In this document: positions 27,224 to 34,187 of the stretch, in pieces
How positions within the stretch are numbered: position 1 is the first letter of the stretch
Layout: every line of letters starts with the position of its first letter
Assembly (NCBI GenBank): GCA_015232395.1
Contig: JADFZT010000043.1
Coordinates: 1 to 37,547 of the forward strand
DNA: 37,547 nt
Direction: 5' to 3'
Source of the DNA: Magnetococcales bacterium
GTDB taxonomy: Bacteria > Pseudomonadota > Magnetococcia > Magnetococcales > JADFZT01
Made by a program: the position numbers and the translations under genes
The notes under the pieces: model-generated
What the model saw: the letters and a program-made list of their open reading frames with translations, nothing else
Database searches by the model: none
Told to the model about the DNA's origin: nothing

Positions 27224-28522
27224 ATGAAAACCACCATATCCGAATCTGACAGACTTTTTTTGAAGTCCATCAGCGTCCTCTATGTCGAAGATGATGCCGA
27301 AATTCACCGGCAGCTTTCCGAATATTTAACCCGGGAAGTGGGCACTCTCCACACCGCACCCAACGGTCGGGCAGGGCTTGAGGTTTTTGAGGAAATACAC
27401 CCGGAAGTGGTGGTGACCGATATTTTGATGCCGGAAATGGATGGTTTGGAGATGGCCAAGATGATCCGGGAGAAAGATCCGGATGTGCCCATCATCGTCA
27501 CCACCGCCTTCAACGACGAAGAATTTTTTCTCCGCGCCATCGAAATTGGCATCGAAAGCTACGTCCGCAAGCCCACCATCCCCCGGGATCTGGTACAGGC
27601 CATTTTAAAGTCGGCCCGACTGCTGCGTGAAAAGCGAAAGGTGATCCAGGCCAACCGCTATACCAATTTTGTCCTCGATATCCATCCCAGTTTTTTGATG
27701 GTGGTGGCAGGGGGTAAACTGGAGTACATCAACAAGGCCTTTCTGGAATTTTTGGGTTTTTCATCTCTCAGCGATTTTTTGCGCAGTGATGTGCACATCC
27801 AGGATTTTTTGGTAGACCAGGAGGGGGGATCCCTTTCCCGCCTCAAAGAGGGCGAGTGGGTCGGATATCTCCTGAAAAGCCAGGGGGAAACCCCCATTAT
27901 CTATATGAAAGCCCCGGGAGAGTCGGAGTGTATGGTGCGCCCTTTTGCGGTAAGCGTGAACACGCTGCCCGACGAATCACGGCACATCTTTTCCCTCTCC
28001 GATATTGCCAGAATCGAAAATCAGATCAAGCAGCTGGAAAAAAGGGCCTTTACCGATTCTCTGACCGGGGCTTGCAACCGGGCCAAACTCCAGGGCAATC
28101 TGGAAGCGGAAATCAAACGCTCCATCCGCCACGGAGGCACCTTGTCGGTGGTGCTCTTTGACGTGGATCATTTTAAACAGATCAACGACACCTATGGTCA
28201 CCAGGCAGGGGACGATGTATTGGTGGCCCTGGTGAGCTTCATCTCCAAAAAATTACGCGCCAGCGACCTGCTGGCCCGTTGGGGCGGGGAAGAGTTTATC
28301 ATGGTACTCCCGGAAGTGGGGGTCCAGGATGCCATACTGGTGTCGGATAAAATCAGAAAAAACATCGAAAACAATAACTTCCCTAAAGTGGGACGGTTGA
28401 CGATCAGTTTCGGTGTCACCCAATTTCGGGAGGGGGATACGCCAAAAAGTCTCATTGAACGGGCGGACCGCTTTCTTTACCAAGCCAAAAACAGTGGCCG
28501 CAATCGAGTCGAAGGCGGTTAA
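27224..28522 (+). CDS. REC-PAS-GGDEF diguanylate cyclase
   Basis: A 432-aa cytoplasmic response regulator that should make c-di-GMP. The receiver (about 14-130) has E22/D23/D24, phospho-acceptor Asp66 in VVVTDILMP and Lys116 in VRKP. A PAS-like domain (about 145-260; LEYINKAFLEFLGFSS) follows. GGDEF is at 275-432 with an intact GGEEF (354-358) and an inhibitory RASD five residues before it (345-348). There is no EAL partner. It is transcribed divergently from the CHASE kinase 180 bp away, and is followed 31 bp later by the receiver-winged-helix gene, probably in one operon. Confidence 0.94.
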   Translation: MKTTISESDRLFLKSISVLYVEDDAEIHRQLSEYLTREVGTLHTAPNGRAGLEVFEEIHPEVVVTDILMPEMDGLEMAKMIREKDPDVPIIVTTAFNDEEFFLRAIEIGIESYVRKPTIPRDLVQAILKSARLLREKRKVIQANRYTNFVLDIHPSFLMVVAGGKLEYINKAFLEFLGFSSLSDFLRSDVHIQDFLVDQEGGSLSRLKEGEWVGYLLKSQGETPIIYMKAPGESECMVRPFAVSVNTLPDESRHIFSLSDIARIENQIKQLEKRAFTDSLTGACNRAKLQGNLEAEIKRSIRHGGTLSVVLFDVDHFKQINDTYGHQAGDDVLVALVSFISKKLRASDLLARWGGEEFIMVLPEVGVQDAILVSDKIRKNIENNNFPKVGRLTISFGVTQFREGDTPKSLIERADRFLYQAKNSGRNRVEGG

Positions 28523-28553
28523 TCCAACTCCCGAATAACCGAAGGTGGTCGAC

Positions 28554-29240
28554 GTGGAACAAAAGCCCGTAAGCATCCCCAAAAAGAAAATTTTGATCGC
28601 CGATGACGACCGGGATTTCCGCGTCAACCTGGCTGAATTTCTACGCCGGGAGGGGTTTACCATCAGCCAGGCGGGGACGGGGGAGGAGGCGGTAGCCACC
28701 TTAGCCAAGGAAAAACACGATGTATTGCTCCTGGATATGGTGATGCCGGGCATGGCGGGGATTGCGGCCATCGGCAAAATCCGGGAGACCAACAAGACCA
28801 TCAAAATCATCCTGGTCACCGCTTTTGCCACGGTGGATACGGCGGTGGAAGCGATGAAAAAAGGGGCGGACGACTACATTCAAAAACCCTTTCGCACCGA
28901 TGAACTATTGGCCATCATCCGCCGGGCTCTGGAAGAGGCCCGTTTTGAGCTGGACATCAAACATTTAAATCTCGACTTTACCTTAAGCTCCCTGGCCAAT
29001 CCCATTCGCCGCCGTACCATCCAGTTGATCGGCAGTGGCGAGGCCAACCGACTGATGGAAATCGCCAACAAACTCGCCGCCCCGGACCACACCAAGGTGC
29101 TCTTTCATCTTAAAAAATTGAAAGAGTCCGAAATCATCGCCCAGCGGGAAGACAAAAGCTACGAACTCACCCAGAGTGGCCAGCTGATGCATGAATTTTT
29201 GCGTATTTTAGCCCAGCACATCTCGGTTTTTACTGGTTGA
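28554..29240 (+). CDS. Response regulator with ArsR-like winged-helix output
   Basis: A 228-aa protein. The N-terminal receiver (about 10-125) has the DDD acidic cluster, phospho-acceptor Asp in VLLLDMVMPG, Thr in LVTAF and Lys in IQKPF. The C-terminal 85 residues (LANPIRRRTIQLIG ... HTKVLFHLKKLKESEIIAQREDKSYELTQSG) read like an ArsR-type winged helix, with a helix-turn-helix and a beta wing ending in the ELTQSG strand. ArsR-like outputs on receivers are uncommon; OmpR, NarL and NtrC types dominate. No ATG is present: GTG at 28554 follows AAGGTGG, and GTG at 28545 is an alternative. It probably shares an operon with the cyclase upstream. Targets unknown. Confidence 0.85.
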   Translation: MEQKPVSIPKKKILIADDDRDFRVNLAEFLRREGFTISQAGTGEEAVATLAKEKHDVLLLDMVMPGMAGIAAIGKIRETNKTIKIILVTAFATVDTAVEAMKKGADDYIQKPFRTDELLAIIRRALEEARFELDIKHLNLDFTLSSLANPIRRRTIQLIGSGEANRLMEIANKLAAPDHTKVLFHLKKLKESEIIAQREDKSYELTQSGQLMHEFLRILAQHISVFTG

Positions 29241-29457
29241 TTCTTCTAAAACCCCACGACTGATCCCTCTCACGCACACCTCTGATTTTCATCAATAACT
29301 CAATGGACTCTTCCTGGCTCGCCTTGAGCTGCTTTTAGGTTTGAAGCAAAACGCCCTTCCATCCAAAGCACCTTTACCACGCTACAAGTTTTTCCCTTAT
29401 TCCAACACCAAAATCCACACCTAAACACTGCTCACTCCACAAGATGACCCCCTTCCA

Positions 29458-29507
29458 ACCCTCCCCCTGATCCCCTTTCAGGCAGGGTGTATTCGGATTG
29501 GTCCGAA
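29458..29507 (+). other. Two adjacent stem-loops in the intergenic region
   Basis: The first is a composite stem: ACCCT (29458-29462) with AGGGT (29484-29488), inside which CCTGA (29466-29470) pairs with TCAGG (29478-29482). The second begins three bases later: TTCGGA (29492-29497), loop TTGG, TCCGAA (29502-29507), a perfect 6-bp stem. No T-run follows, so termination is not the obvious role. They could be part of a small RNA or of the STAS1 leader. Confidence 0.3.
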
Positions 29508-29543
29508 ATCTCTTCCAGCCAAAGGCCTCTTTCTCCCCAAGCG

Positions 29544-29560
29544 TGTGAAACCACTTCACA
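29544..29560. promoter_or_regulatory. Inverted repeat TGTGAA-N5-TTCACA, candidate operator copy 1
   Basis: TGTGAAACCACTTCACA is a perfect 6-bp inverted repeat with a 5-bp centre, about 265 bp upstream of STAS1. A second site with the same arms lies at 30420. It resembles a Crp-type site (TGTGA and TCACA half-sites), but the distance between them is 7 rather than 6 bp. The dimeric regulator is unknown; the Crp/Fnr protein at 1340 is one candidate. Confidence 0.5.
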
Positions 29561-29824
29561 AAGTTATCAGATAGATGGTGGGAATGTGAACGATGCAAAC
29601 GATATATTTATGCAAAATTTCAACATGTTACACGTGTTTTCCACAGAATTCGCTCTACTTTGAGCGGAAAACATTAATCACCAATGTGAACCACTTTTCA
29701 ATTTATTTTACGGCTTGGAAGGAGCCAGAATACCAGCCAACACTCAAAAGCAGGGCTTCACCCCTCTGCTGAGGGTTTAGAGAAAGTGCATTTGACAAGA
29801 GTTAGGCTTAATGGGGAGGAAAAA

Positions 29825-30178
29825 ATGACCATTGCCACCGATGTCCAGGGACGGGAAGTCACTATCCGGGTTTCTGGAAAGTTCAATTTTGCACTGCACA
29901 AGAAATTCAGAGAGGCCTATCGCCATAACCTGCCGGGAGATATCTATCGAATTGACATGGCACGTGTCGATTATATAGATAGCTCCGCCCTTGGCATGCT
30001 GCTTCTGCTGCGGGAGCATGCCGGAGGGGATGGCGCCCATGTCAGCATCACCAACTGCAACCCATCCGTAAAAAAAATCCTGGAAGTGGCTGGGTTTCAA
30101 AAGCTCTTTCCTATTATTCCCTATGAGGATGCACCCACCGATCCCCCTTCTGACCTGACTCCAAACGGTCAAATTTAA
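29825..30178 (+). CDS. STAS-domain protein 1 (anti-anti-sigma factor type)
   Basis: A 117-aa single-domain STAS protein of the SpoIIAA/RsbV type. The pattern is typical: VTIRVSGKFNFALHKKFREAY, then IDMARVDYIDSSALGMLLLLREHAGG, then a C-terminal helix VKKILEVAGFQKLFPI. In SpoIIAA-like proteins the second serine of the DSS motif is phosphorylated by an anti-sigma kinase; that serine is present here. The frame extends to 29786, but GGGGAGGA just before the ATG at 29825 fixes the start. No anti-sigma kinase or PP2C phosphatase gene is in the window. It is a close paralogue of STAS2 at 31866. Confidence 0.9.
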   Translation: MTIATDVQGREVTIRVSGKFNFALHKKFREAYRHNLPGDIYRIDMARVDYIDSSALGMLLLLREHAGGDGAHVSITNCNPSVKKILEVAGFQKLFPIIPYEDAPTDPPSDLTPNGQI

Positions 30179-30288
30179 GAAGGTCAAGCATCAAACGGCC
30201 AAAACTCGGACATATTTCCGGGGCATCCAACTCTACCGACATGGCTGCATGGTTCAAGCGTGAAGGGATGAATCTGGACAAACGGATG

Positions 30289-30316
30289 ACAACTCCCACA
30301 AAGGGGTGGGAGTTGT
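30289..30316 (+). terminator. Probable intrinsic terminator of STAS1
   Basis: A perfect 11-bp stem, ACAACTCCCAC (30289-30299) with GTGGGAGTTGT (30306-30316), closes a 6-base loop AAAGGG. It is followed by TATTTCCC, a weak U-tract. It lies 111 bp beyond the STAS1 stop. Stem strength supports termination; the poor U-tract leaves room for another structured role. Confidence 0.55.
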
Positions 30317-30419
30317 TATTTCCCAAAGATCTCTCAACAGGCTTTTTGGGAAAAAAACCGGCTCCTTGGATAAATGGTGAAAAAAACGGAAAGGGCTCTC
30401 TTCCAGGATCATTGGGGCA

Positions 30420-30436
30420 TGTGAAACTTGTTCACA
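30420..30436. promoter_or_regulatory. Inverted repeat TGTGAA-N5-TTCACA, candidate operator copy 2
   Basis: TGTGAAACTTGTTCACA matches the site at 29544 in 14 of 17 positions, with identical arms. It lies about 300 bp upstream of the TPR gene. Two such sites 876 bp apart, each in front of a gene of the same small regulatory set, suggest a shared regulator. Confidence 0.5.
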
Positions 30437-30733
30437 TCCACCAAGATCAAATTTTGACGATGAACCTTGGATTAACCAAAACAAACCTATTGATTATCAA
30501 ATAGTTGCAAAAACAAAACAGACTGATACCAGGATACACACCAAGAAAATAAAAGAGGGATGTGAAGGAGTCTTCAATATTTTTTGTTGAGCCCACCTGC
30601 CACACTATAGACAACTGAATAATCGATGAAACAAATTGATCCAAGGACTCCAAACCAGACATAAAAAATGGTCGGATAAATTGATTAAGTTATTGAAAAT
30701 ATTATGAAAAAATAAAATTTAAAGGAGATGGCC

Positions 30734-31168
30734 ATGAACGTAACAGGTCTGATTACAGCCGGAAAACGTTTCATGAATCTGGCGGAATACGACAAGAGTG
30801 AGATCTATTTCACCACCGCCATCAAAACCTGCGAGATTGTGGGTTGGCCGGAGGCTGTCGCGGAGGCTGCCGACCTCTATCACAAATCACCAGAGGACAT
30901 CCGCAAAATTCAGTCACTTGTTTATTATTTCCGGGGCAGTGCCCGCCTGAACCGAGCATCCCTGGATGAGGCTCTGATGGATCTGGAACATGCTTTGGAA
31001 TTGGATCCCAAGCTATGGCCGGCCAAAGTAGAAAAAAGCCTCTGCCGATTGCTTCTGAGTCGACAACCACTGTCGGCAGGATACATCCAGCGTGGCAAAT
31101 CTATGGAGGCCTTCCACAGTGAGAAAAAGAAAGGCCTCAAAAAAGCGATGGAATCTTGTGCTGCCTGA
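30734..31168 (+). CDS. Small TPR-like protein
   Basis: A 144-aa, all-helical, soluble protein. Two or three tetratricopeptide-like helix pairs are visible: FMNLAEYDKSEIYFTTAIKTCE (about 14-35) and YFRGSARLNRASLDEALMDLEHALELDP (about 66-93), then LWPAKVEKSLCRLLLSRQ. TPR proteins act as interaction scaffolds. AAAGGAG (30721-30727) touches an ATG at 30728 but is well spaced for the ATG at 30734, so the latter is chosen. It lies 51 bp upstream of the stand-alone receiver and probably shares its transcript. Its partner may be one of the adjacent receivers or STAS proteins; function unknown. Confidence 0.75.
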   Translation: MNVTGLITAGKRFMNLAEYDKSEIYFTTAIKTCEIVGWPEAVAEAADLYHKSPEDIRKIQSLVYYFRGSARLNRASLDEALMDLEHALELDPKLWPAKVEKSLCRLLLSRQPLSAGYIQRGKSMEAFHSEKKKGLKKAMESCAA

Positions 31169-31219
31169 TTCAAACAGTTCGAGAGGGGCCTTTTCCATCT
31201 GTACCGGGGGGAGAAAGGG

Positions 31220-31666
31220 ATGAAAAAAATCCTGATTGCAGACGATGACGGCGTTTTCGGTAGCAACCTTTCCGAAATCCTGCGCCGGGAAGGGTTCCTG
31301 GTTCAAAGTGTGGGTTCCACCATGGACGCAATCCACATCACCACCCAAGAATCTTTTGACATCATTCTTCTGGATATGTTGATGCCAGGAGCAGCTCGGG
31401 AAAAAACCACAACCTGCTTACGGCGAGTCAACAGAGCGGTCAAAATTATTTCCATGACTGTCTGCCCGGCCAGCTCTTACACCTACTCGACCATTAAGCA
31501 CCAGTCCGACGCTTGTATCACCAAGCCGTTTGGTATCCACAACCTTTTGGGAGCCATCGATGATGTGGGCCAGCAGTCTGAAAACAACATGAACCGATGG
31601 CCCCATGACCCAAGCCACAAAATGATCAGAGAGATGCCAACGACCGTAACAGCAGCATGCAGCTAG
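31220..31666 (+). CDS. Stand-alone receiver protein (truncated paralogue)
   Basis: A 148-aa receiver: KKILIADDDGVFGSNLSEILRREGF, phospho-acceptor Asp in IILLDMLMPG, Thr in ISMTV and Lys in ITKPF. The first half is strikingly like the receiver of the ArsR-type regulator at 28554 (both KKILIADDD and LRREGF). The winged helix is missing, however, and the protein ends in a basic, unrelated tail of about 35 residues. The middle (GAAREKTTTCLRRVNRAVK) is diverged. GGGGGGAGAAAGGG precedes the ATG. It may be a phosphate sink or a protein-binding switch for TPR or STAS2. Confidence 0.85.
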   Translation: MKKILIADDDGVFGSNLSEILRREGFLVQSVGSTMDAIHITTQESFDIILLDMLMPGAAREKTTTCLRRVNRAVKIISMTVCPASSYTYSTIKHQSDACITKPFGIHNLLGAIDDVGQQSENNMNRWPHDPSHKMIREMPTTVTAACS

Positions 31667-31865
31667 GGGAAAAGCCCCACAGACCATGTAGATCAAAAGC
31701 GGGATCAGAACCAACGGTATAAAAAATACAAACCACAGAATTGGTTTGCAAAAGACCAAAAAAACAAAAAGTTACAAAAGTTTGACTGAAGTGGCTCCGG
31801 GGTGCCTTTTAAATGCCCCGTCTAAAGAAAAAAGCAGTGCGCTGGATCTATACAGGAGAAAAAGA

Positions 31866-32162
31866 ATGTCCGTCCAAATGATCAATAATGGCAGTGAAGT
31901 AGTTATCGGTGTTTCCGGAAAATTTGATTTTTCGGTGCATAAGGATTTCCGGGAAGCCTATCGGTTCCATCAGCCCACTGGGCGCTATGTTGTGGACTTT
32001 ACCCGGGTGGAACGCATCGATTCAGCCGCCTTGGGGATGCTTCTCCTGCTTCGGGATCATGCCGGAGGGGTGAGCGCCGACATCATCATCCGTAATTGCC
32101 AACCACAAATTCAAAAAATTTTGGAAGTGGCCAATTTTCATAAACTGTTTCAGATCCACTGA
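31866..32162 (+). CDS. STAS-domain protein 2, phospho-Ser replaced by Ala
   Basis: A 98-aa STAS protein, a close paralogue of STAS1: VVIGVSGKFDFSVHKDFREAY, VERIDSAALGMLLLLRDHAGG, IQKILEVANFHKLFQIH. The motif reads DSAALG where STAS1 has DSSALG. The position equivalent to the phosphorylated Ser58 of SpoIIAA is therefore Ala, and the protein could be permanently in the unphosphorylated, binding-competent form. An in-frame extension to 31746 has no fold; AGGAG before the ATG at 31866 fixes the start. The 199 bp upstream hold only short imperfect hairpins. No terminator is evident before the stem-loop array downstream. Confidence 0.9.
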   Translation: MSVQMINNGSEVVIGVSGKFDFSVHKDFREAYRFHQPTGRYVVDFTRVERIDSAALGMLLLLRDHAGGVSADIIIRNCQPQIQKILEVANFHKLFQIH

Positions 32163-32301
32163 CCCACGGATATAGAGAAGAATAGTTGGAGGTTTGGCAA
32201 GCTCTATCAAGGCTTGCGCCACAGGCCACAGGTTAAAGAAACAAGGATCACTGGAAGCGTTTCAGCCGGGGGGGGCTTGCAACGATTCCAGGGAGGGGGG
32301 T

Positions 32302-32843
32302 GGGACCGGTTTCAAGAATCATTTTGGGGCCGGTCCCAGCTTATTGGATTGTGTTGGTTGACGGGTGGTTGCCAAAGGGATTTGGCTTGAGCACGGGATC
32401 GACTTTGGGCTTGGGGGCCCGGGTCGATCCCGACTCAATGACTGCACGGATCGCAGGGGGTGGCTGAATGGATTCAGCCAGAGGGGGGATGGAAGCGGTA
32501 TTGGGCTTGGAAGCCGGGTACCGACACCTTCTTGATAGCTGCACGAACCGCAAGGAGGGTGGCTGGATGGATTCAGCCAGAGAGGGTGGGACCGGTTTTG
32601 GGCTTGGGGGCCTGTGACTGGTTCCAAAGCAGCCGGGATAAAATGGGCTTTAGGTCTGGGAGCCCCAAGCCGCTTTATCCCAAAAACCCTCAAACGGGGG
32701 ATAAAACGGCTTGGAGCTTGGACGCTTCAAGCTGGTTTTAGCAAGAGGGGGGAATGGCGTCCACATAGGGTCTGGGAACCCGAAGGACGCCAGCAGAGGG
32801 GGGCGGGACCGGTTACAGGCTTGGGGGCCTACAACCGGTCCCG
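32302..32843 (+). ncRNA. Array of stem-loops with conserved hexaloops, putative structured RNA
   Basis: Eight large hairpins follow one another: 32302-32337, 32394-32432, 32496-32523, 32588-32625, 32635-32681, 32700-32742, 32755-32792 and 32804-32843. Stems differ in sequence. The last seven share a hexaloop: UUGGGG, UUGGAA, UUGGGG, CUGGGA, UUGGAC, CUGGGA, UUGGGG. Many pairs are G-U when read as plus-strand RNA (four in the first, five in the fourth), which would be A-C mismatches on the other strand. Small hairpins with GGA in the loop sit between (32371-32386, 32462-32479, 32561-32578). A linker AGAGGGGGG recurs at 32480, 32744 and 32795. Promoter and ends are not visible. A CsrB/RsmZ-like sponge is one reading; DNA-level function is another. 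Confidence 0.55.
32441..32612 (+). repeat. Direct repeat of about 75 bp within the stem-loop array
   Basis: Copy A (32441-32515) and copy B (32538-32612) share the same order: CTGCACG element, purine run, GGCTG(A/G)ATGGATTCAGCC hairpin, purine linker, and the left arm and loop of a large hairpin. They are roughly 80 percent alike with small compensating indels. The right arms after the loop then diverge, each complementary to its own left arm. Confidence 0.75.
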
Positions 32844-33023
32844 GAACAACTCCCCCAAACGCTCTCTTCCACGCCTTTCCACTCACGCCAAATCATCACA
32901 TCTCATCTGTTTGAGCCAAGCTGCCACACGCTCTCCGCCGCTTCAGCTTCACTCCACCGGAAACCAAATGTCCCCACAGCCAAATGGATTCACTCAATCC
33001 AACCAAACATGATCCCACCCGAC

Positions 33024-34184
33024 TCAATAACCCACCAGCTCCACATATCCCCGACCATCCACCGCTTTTCCCAAATGCTTGCCCGAAAAATAAACCGCCC
33101 CTTCCCAATAACGCACCGCAGCGCCATCCAGCTCCTGATCCTTCAAGAGGGGAGTCACCGTCAGATCCAATCCTGAAGATAATTCCCGAAGCTGCCAACC
33201 CGAGGGGTAGCGGGCTCCACTCTTTGGGCTTATCCAGTGATCCAGGGGAGTGATGTGGAAGGTGCTGGCTGCAATGGGGGTTCGCTGGCCCTGGGGATCA
33301 AACCAACCCCCGGCGCTGTGGGGATCGTTTTCACCATCCTTTCTGCGCATCCGGTAATACATCAAATCCCAGCCATTATTCAGCTGTAGGGAAAACCAGT
33401 CCCAACCGCTCTGTTCGGGTTCCAGAGCGCTGGTGGACCACTCCCGATCAAGCCAGGAAAGCCCGGCAACCGAATGGATCTGCCCCTCCAGCTGAATGGT
33501 ACCTGTCGTTGCCAGGCGGGGCAGGGAATAGTAGTAGGAAGCGTTGCCGGGTTTGGCCCCTTTTTGACTAAACCCAGCCTCCCCCTGAAGCATCACGGGC
33601 TTGATGGCAACCATGGTCAGATCAATGGCCATCTCTTGCTCTTGGGCTTTGAGATGTAAATCGGGTATATCCGCTGGCCCCCCTCGGGAAGTGAGCTGCC
33701 AATCCTCCAACCATATTTTCAGGGGAGGCCCCGATTCAGCCCCCGCCAACCCCAAAGCCAGACGCCCGAAACGTTGAAAATGGATGAATTGATTCCCCAC
33801 TTCATCGGTCAAAGCCAAATGGCCCATATGGATGCCGTTGGCTGCCCATTTGGAGAGGCGCTCCTCTTCACCCGGTGGCGCCAGCCCAATGCGAAAGAGG
33901 GTCCACTGAAAACCAAACCGCTGTTTTGTTTCGGTTGATTCCAGATTGCCGGTCACATACCACCATTCGTGTTTATAGTCTGGATGGGGGCCGTGATCTT
34001 CGGGAAAGCAAAAGGGGTGTGGGGCCATCACCTGAACAAAACCATCGGTCTGGCCGGAACCCAGCACCTGGGAAACCGACATCTCCTCTGAAACTTCCCC
34101 CTCAGAAGTATCCAGCCACCACAGGCCGATCATCGCCAGGGTCAAAACCAGCAGCAGCCAACCGCCCTGTCGAAAACGAAACAT
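33024..34184 (-). CDS. attH: AttH-like lipocalin-type secreted/anchored protein
   Basis: A 386-aa protein with an N-terminal membrane or signal segment (about 9-24) and a two-part AttH/CrtC-like lipocalin domain. Hallmarks are HPDYKHEWWYVTGNLES (EWWY at 73-76), RFGFQWTLFRIGL, and the later WLDREWSTSALEPEQSGWDWFSLQLNNGWDLMYYRMRR. It probably handles a hydrophobic or carotenoid/lipid-like compound at the membrane; no reaction is established for AttH. The TTG at 34187 is in frame, but the ATG at 34184 follows GGGAGG. It starts just before or within the end of the permease gene and is the last gene of an AttE-H type operon. Confidence 0.88.
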   Translation of the reverse strand: MFRFRQGGWLLLVLTLAMIGLWWLDTSEGEVSEEMSVSQVLGSGQTDGFVQVMAPHPFCFPEDHGPHPDYKHEWWYVTGNLESTETKQRFGFQWTLFRIGLAPPGEEERLSKWAANGIHMGHLALTDEVGNQFIHFQRFGRLALGLAGAESGPPLKIWLEDWQLTSRGGPADIPDLHLKAQEQEMAIDLTMVAIKPVMLQGEAGFSQKGAKPGNASYYYSLPRLATTGTIQLEGQIHSVAGLSWLDREWSTSALEPEQSGWDWFSLQLNNGWDLMYYRMRRKDGENDPHSAGGWFDPQGQRTPIAASTFHITPLDHWISPKSGARYPSGWQLRELSSGLDLTVTPLLKDQELDGAAVRYWEGAVYFSGKHLGKAVDGRGYVELVGY

Positions 34185-34187
34185 CAA

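Larger units (their letters stand above)
29241..29824. other. Long intergenic region before STAS1
   Basis: About 580 bp without a credible gene; base composition becomes AT-rich after about 29560. It holds two adjacent stem-loops (29458-29507), a TGTGAA-N5-TTCACA inverted repeat (29544-29560) and two further TGTGAA half-sites (29585 and 29685). The STAS1 promoter must lie in the AT-rich part (29590-29720), but no hexamer pair is convincing. Confidence 0.5.
30179..30733. other. Long intergenic region between STAS1 and the TPR gene
   Basis: About 555 bp without a credible gene, AT-rich towards the right. It contains a strong terminator-like hairpin (30289-30316), a second TGTGAA-N5-TTCACA site (30420-30436) and a TGTGAAG/CTTCA hairpin at 30561-30576. 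Short open frames on both strands lack ribosome sites or recognisable folds. The end (30660-30720) is very AT-rich and probably carries the promoter of the TPR gene. Confidence 0.5.
32163..33023. other. Non-coding region holding the stem-loop array
   Basis: About 860 bp between STAS2 and the convergent att-like operon. The central 540 bp form the stem-loop array. Open frames on both strands here are low-complexity by-products of the G-rich repeats and match no family. Between 32163 and 32300 an inverted repeat GCAAGC...GCTTGC and G-runs are seen. From 32860 to 33023 nothing stands out. Confidence 0.6.

Noticed and set aside
27044-27307. N-terminal 88-residue extension of the CHASE kinase
   Set aside because: No fold or signal is seen, it overlaps the divergent cyclase start, and the ATG at 27043 has an AGAGG and precedes the first membrane helix.
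30420-30436. Classical Crp site
   Set aside because: The half-sites TGTGA and TCACA are 7 bp apart, not 6; it was kept only as an operator for an unidentified dimeric regulator.
32319-32693. 124-aa minus-strand frame across the stem-loop array
   Set aside because: Its Pro/Ser-rich sequence simply mirrors the repeated G-rich hairpins; there is no ribosome site and no recognisable fold.
32302-32843. CRISPR array or integron attC array
   Set aside because: Repeats are not identical, stems vary, there are no unique equal-length spacers, no cas or integrase gene, and no attC-type RYYYAAC/GTTRRRY core sites.
32614-33012. 132-aa plus-strand frame at the end of the array
   Set aside because: It runs through four hairpins and the spacer after them, has low complexity and no family features.
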